Program-made: the position numbers and the translations under genes
Part shown: piece by piece, positions 1 to 11,424 of the stretch
Position numbering within the stretch: position 1 is the first letter of the stretch
How the letters are laid out: every line of letters begins with the position of its first letter
Notes under the pieces: generated by a model
What the model was told of the DNA's origin: nothing
Database searches by the model: none
Seen by the model: only the letters and a program-made list of their open reading frames with translations
Assembly: GCF_003112775.1 (NCBI RefSeq)
Contig: NZ_BFCH01000018.1
Coordinates: forward strand, 372,001-436,000
DNA: 64,000 bases
From: Mycobacterium montefiorense
GTDB lineage: Bacteria > Actinomycetota > Actinomycetes > Mycobacteriales > Mycobacteriaceae
Reading direction: 5' to 3'

Positions 1-1
1 G

Positions 2-523
2 CGGTTACGCCTGCTGCTGTCGGTCGCGGCCGTCGTGCTGGCGCTCGACGTCGTGACCAAGGTGCTCGCCGTCAGACTGCTGCCGCCCGGGCAGCCGGTG
101 TCGATCGTCGGCGACACCGTGACCTGGACTTTGGTGCGCAATTCGGGGGCCGCCTTCTCGATGGCGACCGGATACACCTGGATGCTGACGCTGATCGCGA
201 CCTGTGTGGTGATTGGCATCTTCTGGATGGGACGGCGGCTGGTGTCACCGTGGTGGGCGGTGGGCCTCGGCATGATCCTCGGTGGCGCCATGGGCAACCT
301 CGTCGATCGCTTCTTCCGCGCGCCGGGGCCGTTGCGCGGCCATGTCGTGGACTTTTTGTCGGTCGGCTGGTGGCCGGTGTTCAACGTTGCCGACCCGTCG
401 GTGGTTGGCGGTGCGATCCTGCTCGTCGTGCTCTCCGTTTTCGGCTTCGACTTCGACAATGTGGGTCGGCGTAAGGCCGACGCGACATCCGGGGGCCGGG
501 GCAAGGCCGACCAAACCGAATGA
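2..523 (+). CDS. lspA: Lipoprotein signal peptidase (signal peptidase II), 5' partial
   Basis: Membrane aspartic protease that removes the signal peptide of prolipoproteins after lipidation. The open frame runs in from the left edge, so the true start is outside the window; an internal ATG is not needed. Visible are several hydrophobic segments, an early Asp in LALDVVTK, and the two family signatures with the catalytic aspartates, NLVDRFF and FNVADPSV. The tail after the last membrane segment is short, polar and basic. The stop overlaps the next gene's ATG (ATGA), so the pseudouridine synthase is translationally coupled, as in Rv1539-Rv1540. Confidence 0.95.
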   Translation, partial: RLRLLLSVAAVVLALDVVTKVLAVRLLPPGQPVSIVGDTVTWTLVRNSGAAFSMATGYTWMLTLIATCVVIGIFWMGRRLVSPWWAVGLGMILGGAMGNLVDRFFRAPGPLRGHVVDFLSVGWWPVFNVADPSVVGGAILLVVLSVFGFDFDNVGRRKADATSGGRGKADQTE

Positions 524-1446
524 CCGACCGCTCGATGCCCGTTCCGGAGGGACTGGCGGGCATGCGTGTTGATGCCGGACTGTCCCGCCTGCTGGGCCTG
601 TCACGCAGCGCCGTGGCGGCGATCGCCGAAGATGGCGGCGTCGAGCTGGACGGTGTGCAGGCCGGAAAGTCCGACCGGCTGACACCAGGCGCCTGGCTGG
701 AGGTGCGGTTGCCCGAGGCGCCGGCGCCGCCGGAGAACACCCCGGTCGAAATCGAGGGCATGACAATCCTGTACTCCGACGACGACATCGTCGTGGTCGA
801 CAAGCCGCCGGCGGTAGCCGCGCACGCCTCGGTGGGCTGGAGCGGGCCCACGGTGCTCGGCGGCCTGGCCGCCGCGGGTTACCGGATCACCACATCGGGT
901 GTGCACGAGCGCCAAGGCATCGTGCATCGCCTCGACGTCGGTACCTCGGGGGTGATGGTGGTCGCGATCTCCGAGCGCGCCTACACCCTGCTCAAGCGGG
1001 CGTTCAAACAGCGCACCGTCGACAAGCGCTATCACGCTCTGGTGCAAGGACATCCGGACCCGTCCAGCGGGACGATCGACGCGCCGATCGGGCGGCACCG
1101 GGGCGGGGAGTGGAAGTTCGCGGTCACCCAGGGTGGCCGCCACAGCATCACCCACTACGACGCGGTGGAGGCGTTCGTCGCCGCTAGCCTGCTCGATGTA
1201 CATCTGGAAACCGGTCGCACCCACCAGATTCGGGTGCATTTCGCCGCATTGCACCATCCGTGCTGTGGGGACCTGGTCTACGGGGCCGACCCGAAGCTCG
1301 CGAAAAGGCTTGGCCTGGAACGTCAATGGCTGCACGCACGGTCGCTGGGGTTCGCCCATCCGGCCGACGGACGCTGGGTGGAGTTCGTCAGCCCGTACCC
1401 GGCCGACCTGGAGCACGCGTTGGGTGTGTTGCGCGACGAGGGGTGA
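520..1446 (+). CDS. RluD-type 23S rRNA pseudouridine synthase (Rv1540-like)
   Basis: Predicted to isomerise uridines of large-subunit rRNA to pseudouridine. The 308 aa hold an S4-like RNA-binding N-terminus (about residues 10-75) and a PseudoU_synth_2 domain with the catalytic-Asp signature HRLDVGTSG (about residues 137-145). The later RTHQIRVH motif is also present. Start is the ATG overlapping the lspA stop by 4 nt. Which uridines are modified cannot be told from sequence. Confidence 0.92.
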   Translation: MTDRSMPVPEGLAGMRVDAGLSRLLGLSRSAVAAIAEDGGVELDGVQAGKSDRLTPGAWLEVRLPEAPAPPENTPVEIEGMTILYSDDDIVVVDKPPAVAAHASVGWSGPTVLGGLAAAGYRITTSGVHERQGIVHRLDVGTSGVMVVAISERAYTLLKRAFKQRTVDKRYHALVQGHPDPSSGTIDAPIGRHRGGEWKFAVTQGGRHSITHYDAVEAFVAASLLDVHLETGRTHQIRVHFAALHHPCCGDLVYGADPKLAKRLGLERQWLHARSLGFAHPADGRWVEFVSPYPADLEHALGVLRDEG

Positions 1447-2214
1447 TCAGCCGGGCTTGCGGGCTTCGACGAGAACCCGAGCGGCGTGTGCGACGAAGGG
1501 CCCGTCGGATTCGATGCGGTCGTGCAGCTCCCGCAGCCGATCGCGATAGCGCTGAACCGTGAAGTCCGGCACCGTCCAGATCACCTTGCGCAGGAAGTAG
1601 ACAACGGCGCCGATGTCGAAATACTCCTGGCGCAGCCGCTCGAGACGCATACCGACGACCTCCAGTCCGGCTGCCCGCGCCGCCGCGCTTTCGTTGTCCG
1701 GGTGCCGGAGAGCCCATGCCTCGGGCTGCGGTCCGATGAAGTACTCGACTAACTCCGCCGCCGTCGCGGGTCCGATGTGTTGGCCCACGTAGGTGCCGCC
1801 GGGGCGCAACACCCGGGCGATCTCGGACCACCACACGGTGTGCGGATGCCGGCTGGTCACCAGGTCGAAGGCCTCGTCAGCGAACGGCAGCAGCGACTCG
1901 TCCGGCGTGGCCACCACAACCACACCGCGGGGATGTAGCAGCTTGGTCGCCAGCGAGACGTTCGGTGGCCACGACTCGACCGCCGCCATGGTGGGCGGGA
2001 AAGGTCCGGCGCCGGCCAGCACCTCTCCGCCACCGGTCTGCAGATCCACCGCGGCCGAAGCTGCCGCGAAATGTCGGCTGATCAGCTGTTGGTAGCCCCA
2101 TGACGGTCGCTGCTCGGTGGCCCGGCCATCCAGCCAGGAGAAGTCCCAGCCGTCCACGGATGCCGAATCAGCTTCTGCGATCAGATCTTCAAATGTGCGG
2201 CCCACGCTAAGCAT
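1447..2214 (-). CDS. Class I SAM-dependent methyltransferase
   Basis: 255 aa. The centre resembles a Methyltransf_11 fold: VDLQTGGGEVLAG sits at the motif I position and FDLVTSRHPHTVWWSEIARVL is the usual motif II/III region, followed by LRPGGTYVGQHIG. Motif I is TGGGE rather than the usual GxGxG. The substrate is unknown. The gene is convergent with the pseudouridine synthase, whose stop directly precedes it, and its stop lies just upstream of nothing on its own strand. I recall no equivalent between Rv1540 and lprI in M. tuberculosis. Confidence 0.75.
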   Translation of the reverse strand: MLSVGRTFEDLIAEADSASVDGWDFSWLDGRATEQRPSWGYQQLISRHFAAASAAVDLQTGGGEVLAGAGPFPPTMAAVESWPPNVSLATKLLHPRGVVVVATPDESLLPFADEAFDLVTSRHPHTVWWSEIARVLRPGGTYVGQHIGPATAAELVEYFIGPQPEAWALRHPDNESAAARAAGLEVVGMRLERLRQEYFDIGAVVYFLRKVIWTVPDFTVQRYRDRLRELHDRIESDGPFVAHAARVLVEARKPG

Positions 2215-2223
2215 TGTCGGGCA

Positions 2224-2850
2224 TCAGGACGTCGAGCAGACGAACTTGGTGCCGTTGAAATCAAGTGTGACCGCGCCCTGATGTTCCCAGTATTCCGAAC
2301 CCTGCCGCCCATATCTGGCGCCGCTGCCCGACGGCAGCAGGAACAGGATCTGCTGCGCCCCTTTCCAGTTGAGCACCGCTGTCTGCGGATCGAGCTGGTT
2401 GTAGAACTGAGCGGTCAGCGGGCCGGCGTCGGCGGGGCAGTGGTAGGTGACGACCGGCGGGGCCACTGTGGCGGGATCGGCGATCGCCAACTGAACCAGC
2501 CGGGTCTGATAGGCCTCCAGCACACAGGTGTGGACGTCGGCGTTGCGGGCACAGTTATCGCGGGATGTCGCCCAGCTGGTCTGCGCGGTCGTCAGCGCGG
2601 ATTGATGCGCGCCGGGGCGGGCCTGCGCCTGCTGGTAAGCCGTCTGCAGCCGGTGGTCGAGGTCGGTCAGGTGCGGGTCGCTGCAGACCAGCTGTTGCGC
2701 GGCGTTCGCCGGTTTGGTGCAGTCCAGGGCCCCGGCGATCGGAGCGGGACTGGAGCTGGTGGGCCCGGGCGAACTGGACACCGGGTGGTTGGTCGTGGAG
2801 CTGCACGCGCCCACAAGCAGTGCCGCGGCGATGACTGCGATCGGCCTCAT
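2224..2850 (-). CDS. lprI: LprI-type lipoprotein (lysozyme-inhibitor family)
   Basis: 208 aa with an N-terminal signal peptide and lipobox LVGAC (Cys16), then a Ser/Pro/Thr-rich linker and an LprI/DUF1311 domain (about residues 42-120) with its cysteines (DCTK, VCSD, NCARN, HTCVLEAY). M. tuberculosis LprI (Rv1541c) is a surface lipoprotein reported to inhibit lysozyme and is linked to glbN. Here too it follows glbN on the same strand, 77 nt downstream. The C-terminal ~85 residues (about 125-208), including YHCPADAGPL and a C-terminal Cys, form a second small domain. I assign the name by synteny plus lipobox and domain. Confidence 0.85.
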   Translation of the reverse strand: MRPIAVIAAALLVGACSSTTNHPVSSSPGPTSSSPAPIAGALDCTKPANAAQQLVCSDPHLTDLDHRLQTAYQQAQARPGAHQSALTTAQTSWATSRDNCARNADVHTCVLEAYQTRLVQLAIADPATVAPPVVTYHCPADAGPLTAQFYNQLDPQTAVLNWKGAQQILFLLPSGSGARYGRQGSEYWEHQGAVTLDFNGTKFVCSTS

Positions 2851-2927
2851 ACCTGCTGATTACCGGCTGCACCGCGGCAATCACGCGCGACACGCCCGGA
2901 TGCCGGAAAATTCGCCGGTGGCCCGGC

Positions 2928-3338
2928 TCAGACCTTGGCGGTGCTGGCCTCGCCGGAGACGATCTGGGGAGCCAGTGGTGCGATGGCGCTGATGATTTCC
3001 ACCACCGTCTTCGGCGAGACCCCGGCGGCGGCCAGTGCGTCGGATAAATGCCCGGTCACCAGGTTGAAGTGGTGCATGGTGATGCCGCGTCCCTGATGCA
3101 CCGGCTTCATCGGGGCGCCGGTATAGGGCTCCGGGCCGCCGAGTGCGGCCGCGAAGAACTCGACCTGTTTGCCTTTGAGGCGGTTCATGTTCGTTCCGGT
3201 GAAGAAGCCGGACAGTTGATCGTCGGCAAGCACCCGCACGTAGAAGTCTTCGACGACGACTTCGAGCGCCTCATGCCCGCCGATCCGGGCGTAGATGGTT
3301 GCCGGCTCCGAGTTGCTGAACTGTGCCCGTAGTTTCAT
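2928..3338 (-). CDS. glbN: Group I truncated haemoglobin N
   Basis: 136 aa, the same length as M. tuberculosis trHbN. Residue numbering coincides: proximal His81 ([11 protein letters not shown]), distal Tyr33 (DFYVRVL), Leu54 and Gln58 ([11 protein letters not shown]). The polar pre-A segment at residues 1-12, needed for efficient NO detoxification in M. tuberculosis, is present. The family converts NO and O2 to nitrate at the haem. Start is the ATG at 3338. It is the first gene of a glbN-lprI pair and diverges from the SDR gene at 3561. Confidence 0.95.
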   Translation of the reverse strand: MKLRAQFSNSEPATIYARIGGHEALEVVVEDFYVRVLADDQLSGFFTGTNMNRLKGKQVEFFAAALGGPEPYTGAPMKPVHQGRGITMHHFNLVTGHLSDALAAAGVSPKTVVEIISAIAPLAPQIVSGEASTAKV

Positions 3339-3560
3339 GCCACCATCCGAACATCGCGGCGTTGCCCGTCAGTTAGTCCGCGATCACGCTCGGATTGCCT
3401 TAAGTAACAAGCCGATTGCCGACGGGTGGCTAGATCATCGGACACCGCGTGAGAGCCGTGCCGCCGTTCGCGGGTGGGCGATTTGCGGTCCTGGTCGGCC
3501 GATGCCCTAGGTTGGCTGTATGACCCACGTCACACCACTTACCGTCAGGAGCGACAACCG

Positions 3561-4577
3561 ATGAACCTTGGCGACTTAACGAACTTGGTGGAAAAGCCAT
3601 TTGCGGTGGTCTCCAACATCATCAACACCCCCAACTCGGCCGGCCGATATCGGCCGTTCTATCTGCGGAATCTGCTTGACGCGGTGCAAGGGCGCTCGCT
3701 CAGCGATGCCGTCCAAGGTAGGACCGTGCTGATCACCGGGGGCTCGTCGGGCATCGGGGAGGCCGCCGCGAAGAGAATCGCGCAAGCCGGCGGAATCGTG
3801 CTGTTGGTGGCTCGCACACCGGAAAACCTCGAGAAGGTCGCCGACGAGATCCGCAGCGACGGCGGCGTTGCCCACGTCTACCCGTGCGACCTGTCGGACA
3901 TGGACGCCATCGCCGCGATGGCGGACAAGGCGCTCGACGAGGTTGGCGGCGTCGACATCCTGATCAACAATGCGGGTCGGTCCATTCGACGGTCGTTGGA
4001 GCTTTCCTACGATCGGATTCACGACTATCAGCGGACCATGCAGCTGAACTACCTGGGCGCGGTCCAGCTGATCCTCAAGTTCATCCCGGGGATGCGCGAG
4101 CGTGGTTTCGGGCAGGTGATCAACGTCTCGTCCGTCGGCGTGCAGACCCGCGCACCGCGTTTCGGCGCCTACATCGCCAGCAAGGCCGCGCTGGATAGTC
4201 TTTGCGACGCACTGCAAGCCGAAGTCGTGACCGACGATGTTCGATTCACCACGGTGCACATGGCGCTGGTGCGGACCCCGATGATCAGCCCGACCAAGAT
4301 GTACGACAAGTTCCCAGCGCTGACGCCGGATCAGGCGGCGGGGGTGATTACCGACGCGATCGTGCACCGGCCGCGGCGGGCCAGTTCACCGTTCGGGCAA
4401 TTCGCCGCCGTCGCCGATGCCGTCAACCCGAATGTGATGGATCGCGTGCGTAACCGGGCCTTCGGCATGTTCGACGACTCCCATGCTGCCAAGGGCAGTG
4501 AATCCTCTACTGACCCATCGCAATTCGACAGACGAAGTGAGACGTTCGTGCAGGCAACTCGCGGAATTCATTGGTGA
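3561..4577 (+). CDS. Short-chain dehydrogenase/reductase (Rv1543-like, possible fatty acyl-CoA reductase)
   Basis: 338 aa. A ~55-residue N-terminal extension precedes an SDR Rossmann fold with GGSSGIGEAA (cofactor loop), NNAG, and the Tyr-x-x-x-Lys pair in YIASK. The M. tuberculosis counterpart Rv1543 is described as a possible fatty acyl-CoA reductase; here that is inference by synteny. The ATG at 3561 is preferred over an in-frame upstream start at 3474 because AGGAGCGACA lies upstream at ribosome-binding distance, and a -10-like TAGGTT at 3508-3513 would be inside the longer frame. Confidence 0.88.
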   Translation: MNLGDLTNLVEKPFAVVSNIINTPNSAGRYRPFYLRNLLDAVQGRSLSDAVQGRTVLITGGSSGIGEAAAKRIAQAGGIVLLVARTPENLEKVADEIRSDGGVAHVYPCDLSDMDAIAAMADKALDEVGGVDILINNAGRSIRRSLELSYDRIHDYQRTMQLNYLGAVQLILKFIPGMRERGFGQVINVSSVGVQTRAPRFGAYIASKAALDSLCDALQAEVVTDDVRFTTVHMALVRTPMISPTKMYDKFPALTPDQAAGVITDAIVHRPRRASSPFGQFAAVADAVNPNVMDRVRNRAFGMFDDSHAAKGSESSTDPSQFDRRSETFVQATRGIHW

Positions 4578-4581
4578 CGTC

Positions 4582-5385
4582 ATGAGCCTTCCTAAAGCCG
4601 GTAATCAGACGACGGTTGTCATCACTGGGGCCTCCTCGGGCATCGGTGCCGAGCTGGCCAGCGGCCTGGCCCGGCGCGGCTTCCCGCTACTGCTGGTCGC
4701 GCGGCGGCGCGAGCGTCTCGACGAGATCGCCAACCAGGTGAGCGAGGAACACTCGGTCGCCGTTGAGGTCATGCCGCTGGACCTCAGCGACACCAAGGCG
4801 CGCGCGAAATTGGCCGATCGGCTGCGCACCGAACCGATGGCCGGCCTGTGCAACAGCGCCGGCTTCGGCACCAGCGGGGTCTTTCACGAGTTGCCGGTCG
4901 AGCGCGAGAGCGAAGAGGTCACGCTCAACGCGCTGGTGTTGATGGAACTCACCCACGCGGCACTGCCCGGCATGGTCGAGCGGGGCGCGGGGGCGGTGAT
5001 GAACATCGCGTCGATCGCCGCGTTTCAGCCGCTTCCGTTCATGGCGGTGTACTCGGCGACCAAGGCGTTTGTGCAGACATTCTCCGAAGCCGTGCACGAG
5101 GAGCTACACGGGACGGGGGTGTCGGTAACCGCGCTGTGCCCGGGCCCGGTACCCACCGAGTGGGCCGAGATCGCCAACGCCAAGCGGTTCAGCGTGCCCA
5201 TGGCGCAAGTCTCGCCCGCAGACGTCGCCGAAGCCGCCATCGGCGGGATGCTGGGCGGCAAGCGCACCGTCGTTCCCGGCGTCGTGCCCAAGGTCGTCAG
5301 CAACGGCGGCAGGTACACACCACGTAGCCTGCTGCTGCCGGCGATCCGCATCGGCAACCGATTCCGTGGCGGCCCCAGCCACTAG
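4582..5385 (+). CDS. Short-chain dehydrogenase/reductase (Rv1544-like ketoacyl reductase)
   Basis: 267 aa SDR with GASSGIGAELA near the N-terminus, CNSAGFG in place of the usual NNAG, and the catalytic YSATK (Tyr-x-x-x-Lys). Start ATG is 4 nt after the stop of the preceding SDR, so the two form an operon and may act on the same lipid substrate. An in-frame start at 4483 would overlap the upstream gene by ~95 nt and is rejected. Substrate unknown; the ketoacyl reductase label is by synteny with Rv1544. Confidence 0.88.
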   Translation: MSLPKAGNQTTVVITGASSGIGAELASGLARRGFPLLLVARRRERLDEIANQVSEEHSVAVEVMPLDLSDTKARAKLADRLRTEPMAGLCNSAGFGTSGVFHELPVERESEEVTLNALVLMELTHAALPGMVERGAGAVMNIASIAAFQPLPFMAVYSATKAFVQTFSEAVHEELHGTGVSVTALCPGPVPTEWAEIANAKRFSVPMAQVSPADVAEAAIGGMLGGKRTVVPGVVPKVVSNGGRYTPRSLLLPAIRIGNRFRGGPSH

Positions 5386-5416
5386 CGGTGTCTCGCTCGG
5401 CGGCACCCTGGCCGGC

Positions 5417-5470
5417 GAGTGTGCATCCAGGGCGACGAGTGTGCATCCATGGCGCCCCGAATGCACACTC
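5417..5470. repeat. Intergenic GAGTGTGC repeat unit
   Basis: Two direct copies of GAGTGTGCATCCA start at 5417 and 5437 (20-nt period), followed by the inverted form ATGCACACTC at 5461-5470. The same words recur at 49898-49992. The unit lies in the short gap between the second SDR gene and the SRPBCC gene and can fold as a stem. Confidence 0.7.
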
Positions 5471-5500
5471 AAGCAGCCGGCCGCGGGCTAGGTTTGCCTG

Positions 5501-5932
5501 ATGGCCGCTGTGGAGCTCAACGCCGACGTTCCGATGTCCCCGCAGGACATGTGGGACCACGTCGCCGATCTGGCGGACCTGGGGGACTGGCTGACGATGC
5601 ACGAGGGGTGGCGCAGCGACCTGCCCGACGAGATCGCCGAGGGCACCCAGATCATCGGCGTGGCGCGCGCCAAGGGCATGCGCAACCGGGTGACCTGGAC
5701 GGTGACCAAATGGGACCCGCCGCGCGAGGTCGCGATGTCGGGCTCGGGCAAGGGCGGAGCCAAATACGGCGTCACCCTGACGGTGCAGCCCACCGGCGAC
5801 GGGTCGACCCTCGGTTTGCGCCTTGAACTGGGCGGTCGGGCGTTGTTCGGGCCCGTCGGATCGGCGGCGGCGCGCGCCGTCAAAGGCGATGTCGAGAAGT
5901 CGCTGAAGAACTTCGTCGAGCTGTACGGGTAA
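5501..5932 (+). CDS. SRPBCC (START-like) small protein (Rv1546-like)
   Basis: 143 aa, same length as Rv1546. The sequence begins [21 protein letters not shown], the normal N-terminus of polyketide-cyclase/SRPBCC folds, with alternating beta strands and a long C-terminal helix ([17 protein letters not shown]). Such folds bind hydrophobic ligands; no function is assigned. A -10-like TAGGTT at 5489-5494 is followed by 6 nt and then the ATG, so the mRNA is probably leaderless. There is no Shine-Dalgarno sequence, which supports this start. Confidence 0.85.
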   Translation: MAAVELNADVPMSPQDMWDHVADLADLGDWLTMHEGWRSDLPDEIAEGTQIIGVARAKGMRNRVTWTVTKWDPPREVAMSGSGKGGAKYGVTLTVQPTGDGSTLGLRLELGGRALFGPVGSAAARAVKGDVEKSLKNFVELYG

Positions 5933-5999
5933 ACGGCTCGAGACTCGCCCTGCGACACGCCGAGGAAGCGTCGGCACTCAGTCATAGACTGGCGTCCCT

Positions 6000-9533
<3,534 letters not shown>

Positions 9534-9538
9534 GATCG

Positions 9539-9979
9539 CTAAGCAAGGTCGACCCGCACGATTGCGCTGTCGGCCCACACCCCGCGGTCACGCGCCCGGC
9601 GCAGCTTCTCCCGCAGTGCGAGATCGCGGTGGACGTTGGTCACACCAGGAATCTTCAGTAGCGGCACGATGTTCCACTGCCAGCCGTAGCGTTCGTGCAG
9701 CAGGCGGTTGCCGCGTTCGGCGTCGGCGCCCGACAGCAACGCGGCACGCCCGGCCATCGGCGCGGCATCCTTTCGCACCCGGCCCCGGTAATCGCACGCC
9801 CGCAGTTCGATGTCGGGCCGGGCGGCCAGCCGCTTGGTCTTGGGGCCGATCTTGGTCCGGAACACCAACGCGTCGCCGTCCATCGCGAACCAGATCGGGG
9901 TGTCGGCGGGTGTGCCGTCGCGCCGAAACGATCGGAGCAGGGCGTAGCGGGCATCGGTGAGCTGCTGGAGAGTGTGCAT
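9539..9979 (-). CDS. PPOX-class F420/flavin-dependent oxidoreductase
   Basis: 146 aa split-barrel flavoprotein of the pyridoxamine-phosphate-oxidase-like superfamily: ARYALLRSFRRDGTPADTPIWF, VFRTKIGPKTKRLAARPDIELRACD and the C-terminal strand ADSAIVRVDLA. In mycobacteria relatives use F420 or FMN to reduce small substrates; which cofactor is used here is not visible. Convergent with dnaE1 (5-nt gap) and divergent from a MerR regulator across a perfect palindrome, so it is the likely regulated target of that protein. Confidence 0.8.
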   Translation of the reverse strand: MHTLQQLTDARYALLRSFRRDGTPADTPIWFAMDGDALVFRTKIGPKTKRLAARPDIELRACDYRGRVRKDAAPMAGRAALLSGADAERGNRLLHERYGWQWNIVPLLKIPGVTNVHRDLALREKLRRARDRGVWADSAIVRVDLA

Positions 9980-9992
9980 GTTCCCAGTAGAC

Positions 9993-10014
9993 GACTTAGA
10001 GTTGACTCTAAGTC
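9993..10014. promoter_or_regulatory. Perfect 22-bp palindrome, probable MerR operator
   Basis: Arms GACTTAGAGT (9993-10002) and ACTCTAAGTC (10005-10014) are exact inverse complements around a TG centre. It lies 13 nt upstream of the oxidoreductase start and 25 nt upstream of the MerR start. Size and symmetry are what MerR dimers bind in the spacer of their target promoter. Confidence 0.85.
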
Positions 10015-10039
10015 AAGCATCGAAACGCTGGGAGGACCG

Positions 10040-10414
10040 ATGCCGCTCACGATCGGAGAGGTCGCGCGCGAAGCCGGAGTGGCCGCGACCACGCTGCGCT
10101 ATTACGAGCAGATCGGGCTGTTGCCGCCGCCCGCGCGCCTGGGCGGCCGGCGCCGCTACGACAGCTCGGTCCTGGCCCGCCTCGAGGTGATCCAGCTGTG
10201 CAAATCCGCGGGATTCGCGCTGGAAGAAATCCAGCTGCTGTTCGCCGACGAGGCGCCGGGCCGTCCCGCCAGCCGCGCGCTCGCCGAGGCCAAACTCGCC
10301 GAGATCGACACCCAGATGGCGGCACTGGCCCGGGCGCGGGCCGTCATCGAGTGGGGGATGAGCTGCACCTGCCCGTCCATCGACGCCTGCACGTGCGGCA
10401 TCCACCCGGCCTAG
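10040..10414 (+). CDS. MerR-family regulator with C-terminal CxC-x5-CxC cluster
   Basis: 124 aa. The N-terminal winged helix LTIGEVAREAGVAATTLRYY (residues 3-22) is a classic MerR DNA-binding domain; a dimerisation helix follows (residues ~80-105). The C-terminus carries Cys109, Cys111, Cys117 and Cys119 plus His122 (SCTCPSIDACTCGIH). SoxR uses CX2CXCX5C to hold a [2Fe-2S] cluster; here the spacing is CXCX5CXC, so a metal or redox sensor is likely but not a standard SoxR. Start ATG at 10040 has GGGAGGA just upstream; the longer frame from 9695 is rejected because it runs through the divergent gene and palindrome. Confidence 0.85.
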   Translation: MPLTIGEVAREAGVAATTLRYYEQIGLLPPPARLGGRRRYDSSVLARLEVIQLCKSAGFALEEIQLLFADEAPGRPASRALAEAKLAEIDTQMAALARARAVIEWGMSCTCPSIDACTCGIHPA

Positions 10415-11256
10415 AACTGGTAGCGCAAGATCCGGGCTTTGCGGGCGGACGCCTCGAACATCCCGGAAACCTTGGTAGCGAGGCGAATCCAGCCCGGAAA
10501 CAGCTCAACCTCGGGAGCGTGTGCCAGGCTGGCCTCTTCGACCAGCTTCAACAGCGGATTCCATTTTTCGGGCACTCGGGGATCGTCGAACCCCAGGTAG
10601 CCCCATTGGGCGCCGACACTGCTGAACATCCGCTGCGGGGCCAGCTTGACCGTGAGCCGGGTGAACCGGCCGATCCGGCCGTAGTCGTTGAAGGCCAGTT
10701 CACCGGATGTGAAATACGTGGTGACGCGTCGAAAGACGCCGATCAGCACCGGTTCGGACAAAAACGCGAAGAGTCCGTCGGCGATCACCATCACGGGCCG
10801 ATTGGCGGGAATGGTGTTGGGCCAGCTCTGATCGGCCATCGATGCGGTCACCACATGGGCTCGCGGGCTGGTCGGCATCAGCTGGCGGCGCAGAGCGCTG
10901 ACACCCGGCAGGTCGACGCTGTACCAGTCGACGGTGTCGGGCGGGCACACCCGAAATGGACCCGAATCCAGGCCGGCGCCCAGGTCGACGACGACGGCGT
11001 CCGGATGCTCGGCGGTGAATGCGCGCACCCTTTCGTCCAGCATCTTGGCGCGCAGCGCGGTCTGGCACACCACGCTCGCGGGAACGCCGAGACCTGCGAA
11101 GTCGTAGTCGATCTTTGCGACGATTTCGGCGGCGAGCGTGTCGCCGAGAATCGGCTGGGCCCATTGACTGTCCAGCGCTCGGGCGTATTGGGTCAGCAAC
11201 GCGGTCTCTTCGAGCGGCGTGAGGCCACTCGCGTTCCTACCGGGTCGGGGACGCAT
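10411..11256 (-). CDS. SAM-dependent methyltransferase, LCMT/Tcmp-like family
   Basis: 281 aa with the family signature VVVDLGAGLDSGPFRV followed by VDWYSVDLPGV, as in leucine-carboxyl-methyltransferase-like polyketide O-methyltransferases common in mycobacteria. The substrate is unknown. Its 3' end overlaps the MerR stop by 4 nt (convergent). It begins 168 nt upstream of plsB1 on the opposite strand. Confidence 0.8.
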   Translation of the reverse strand: MRPRPGRNASGLTPLEETALLTQYARALDSQWAQPILGDTLAAEIVAKIDYDFAGLGVPASVVCQTALRAKMLDERVRAFTAEHPDAVVVDLGAGLDSGPFRVCPPDTVDWYSVDLPGVSALRRQLMPTSPRAHVVTASMADQSWPNTIPANRPVMVIADGLFAFLSEPVLIGVFRRVTTYFTSGELAFNDYGRIGRFTRLTVKLAPQRMFSSVGAQWGYLGFDDPRVPEKWNPLLKLVEEASLAHAPEVELFPGWIRLATKVSGMFEASARKARILRYQF

Positions 11257-11424
11257 GATCCGAACGTACTAGGCGCACACCGGCCGGCTTGTCGGAGAGG
11301 TGCGCGAATACGCGAATTGTGTTCCGTGGCCACCGACAACGGACGTACGCTCACCGAGGGGATGTGGACCACGCGCAGCTGGTGACATGCCGGTTCCGCC
11401 ACCCGGCGACACCTGAAGGAGAAC

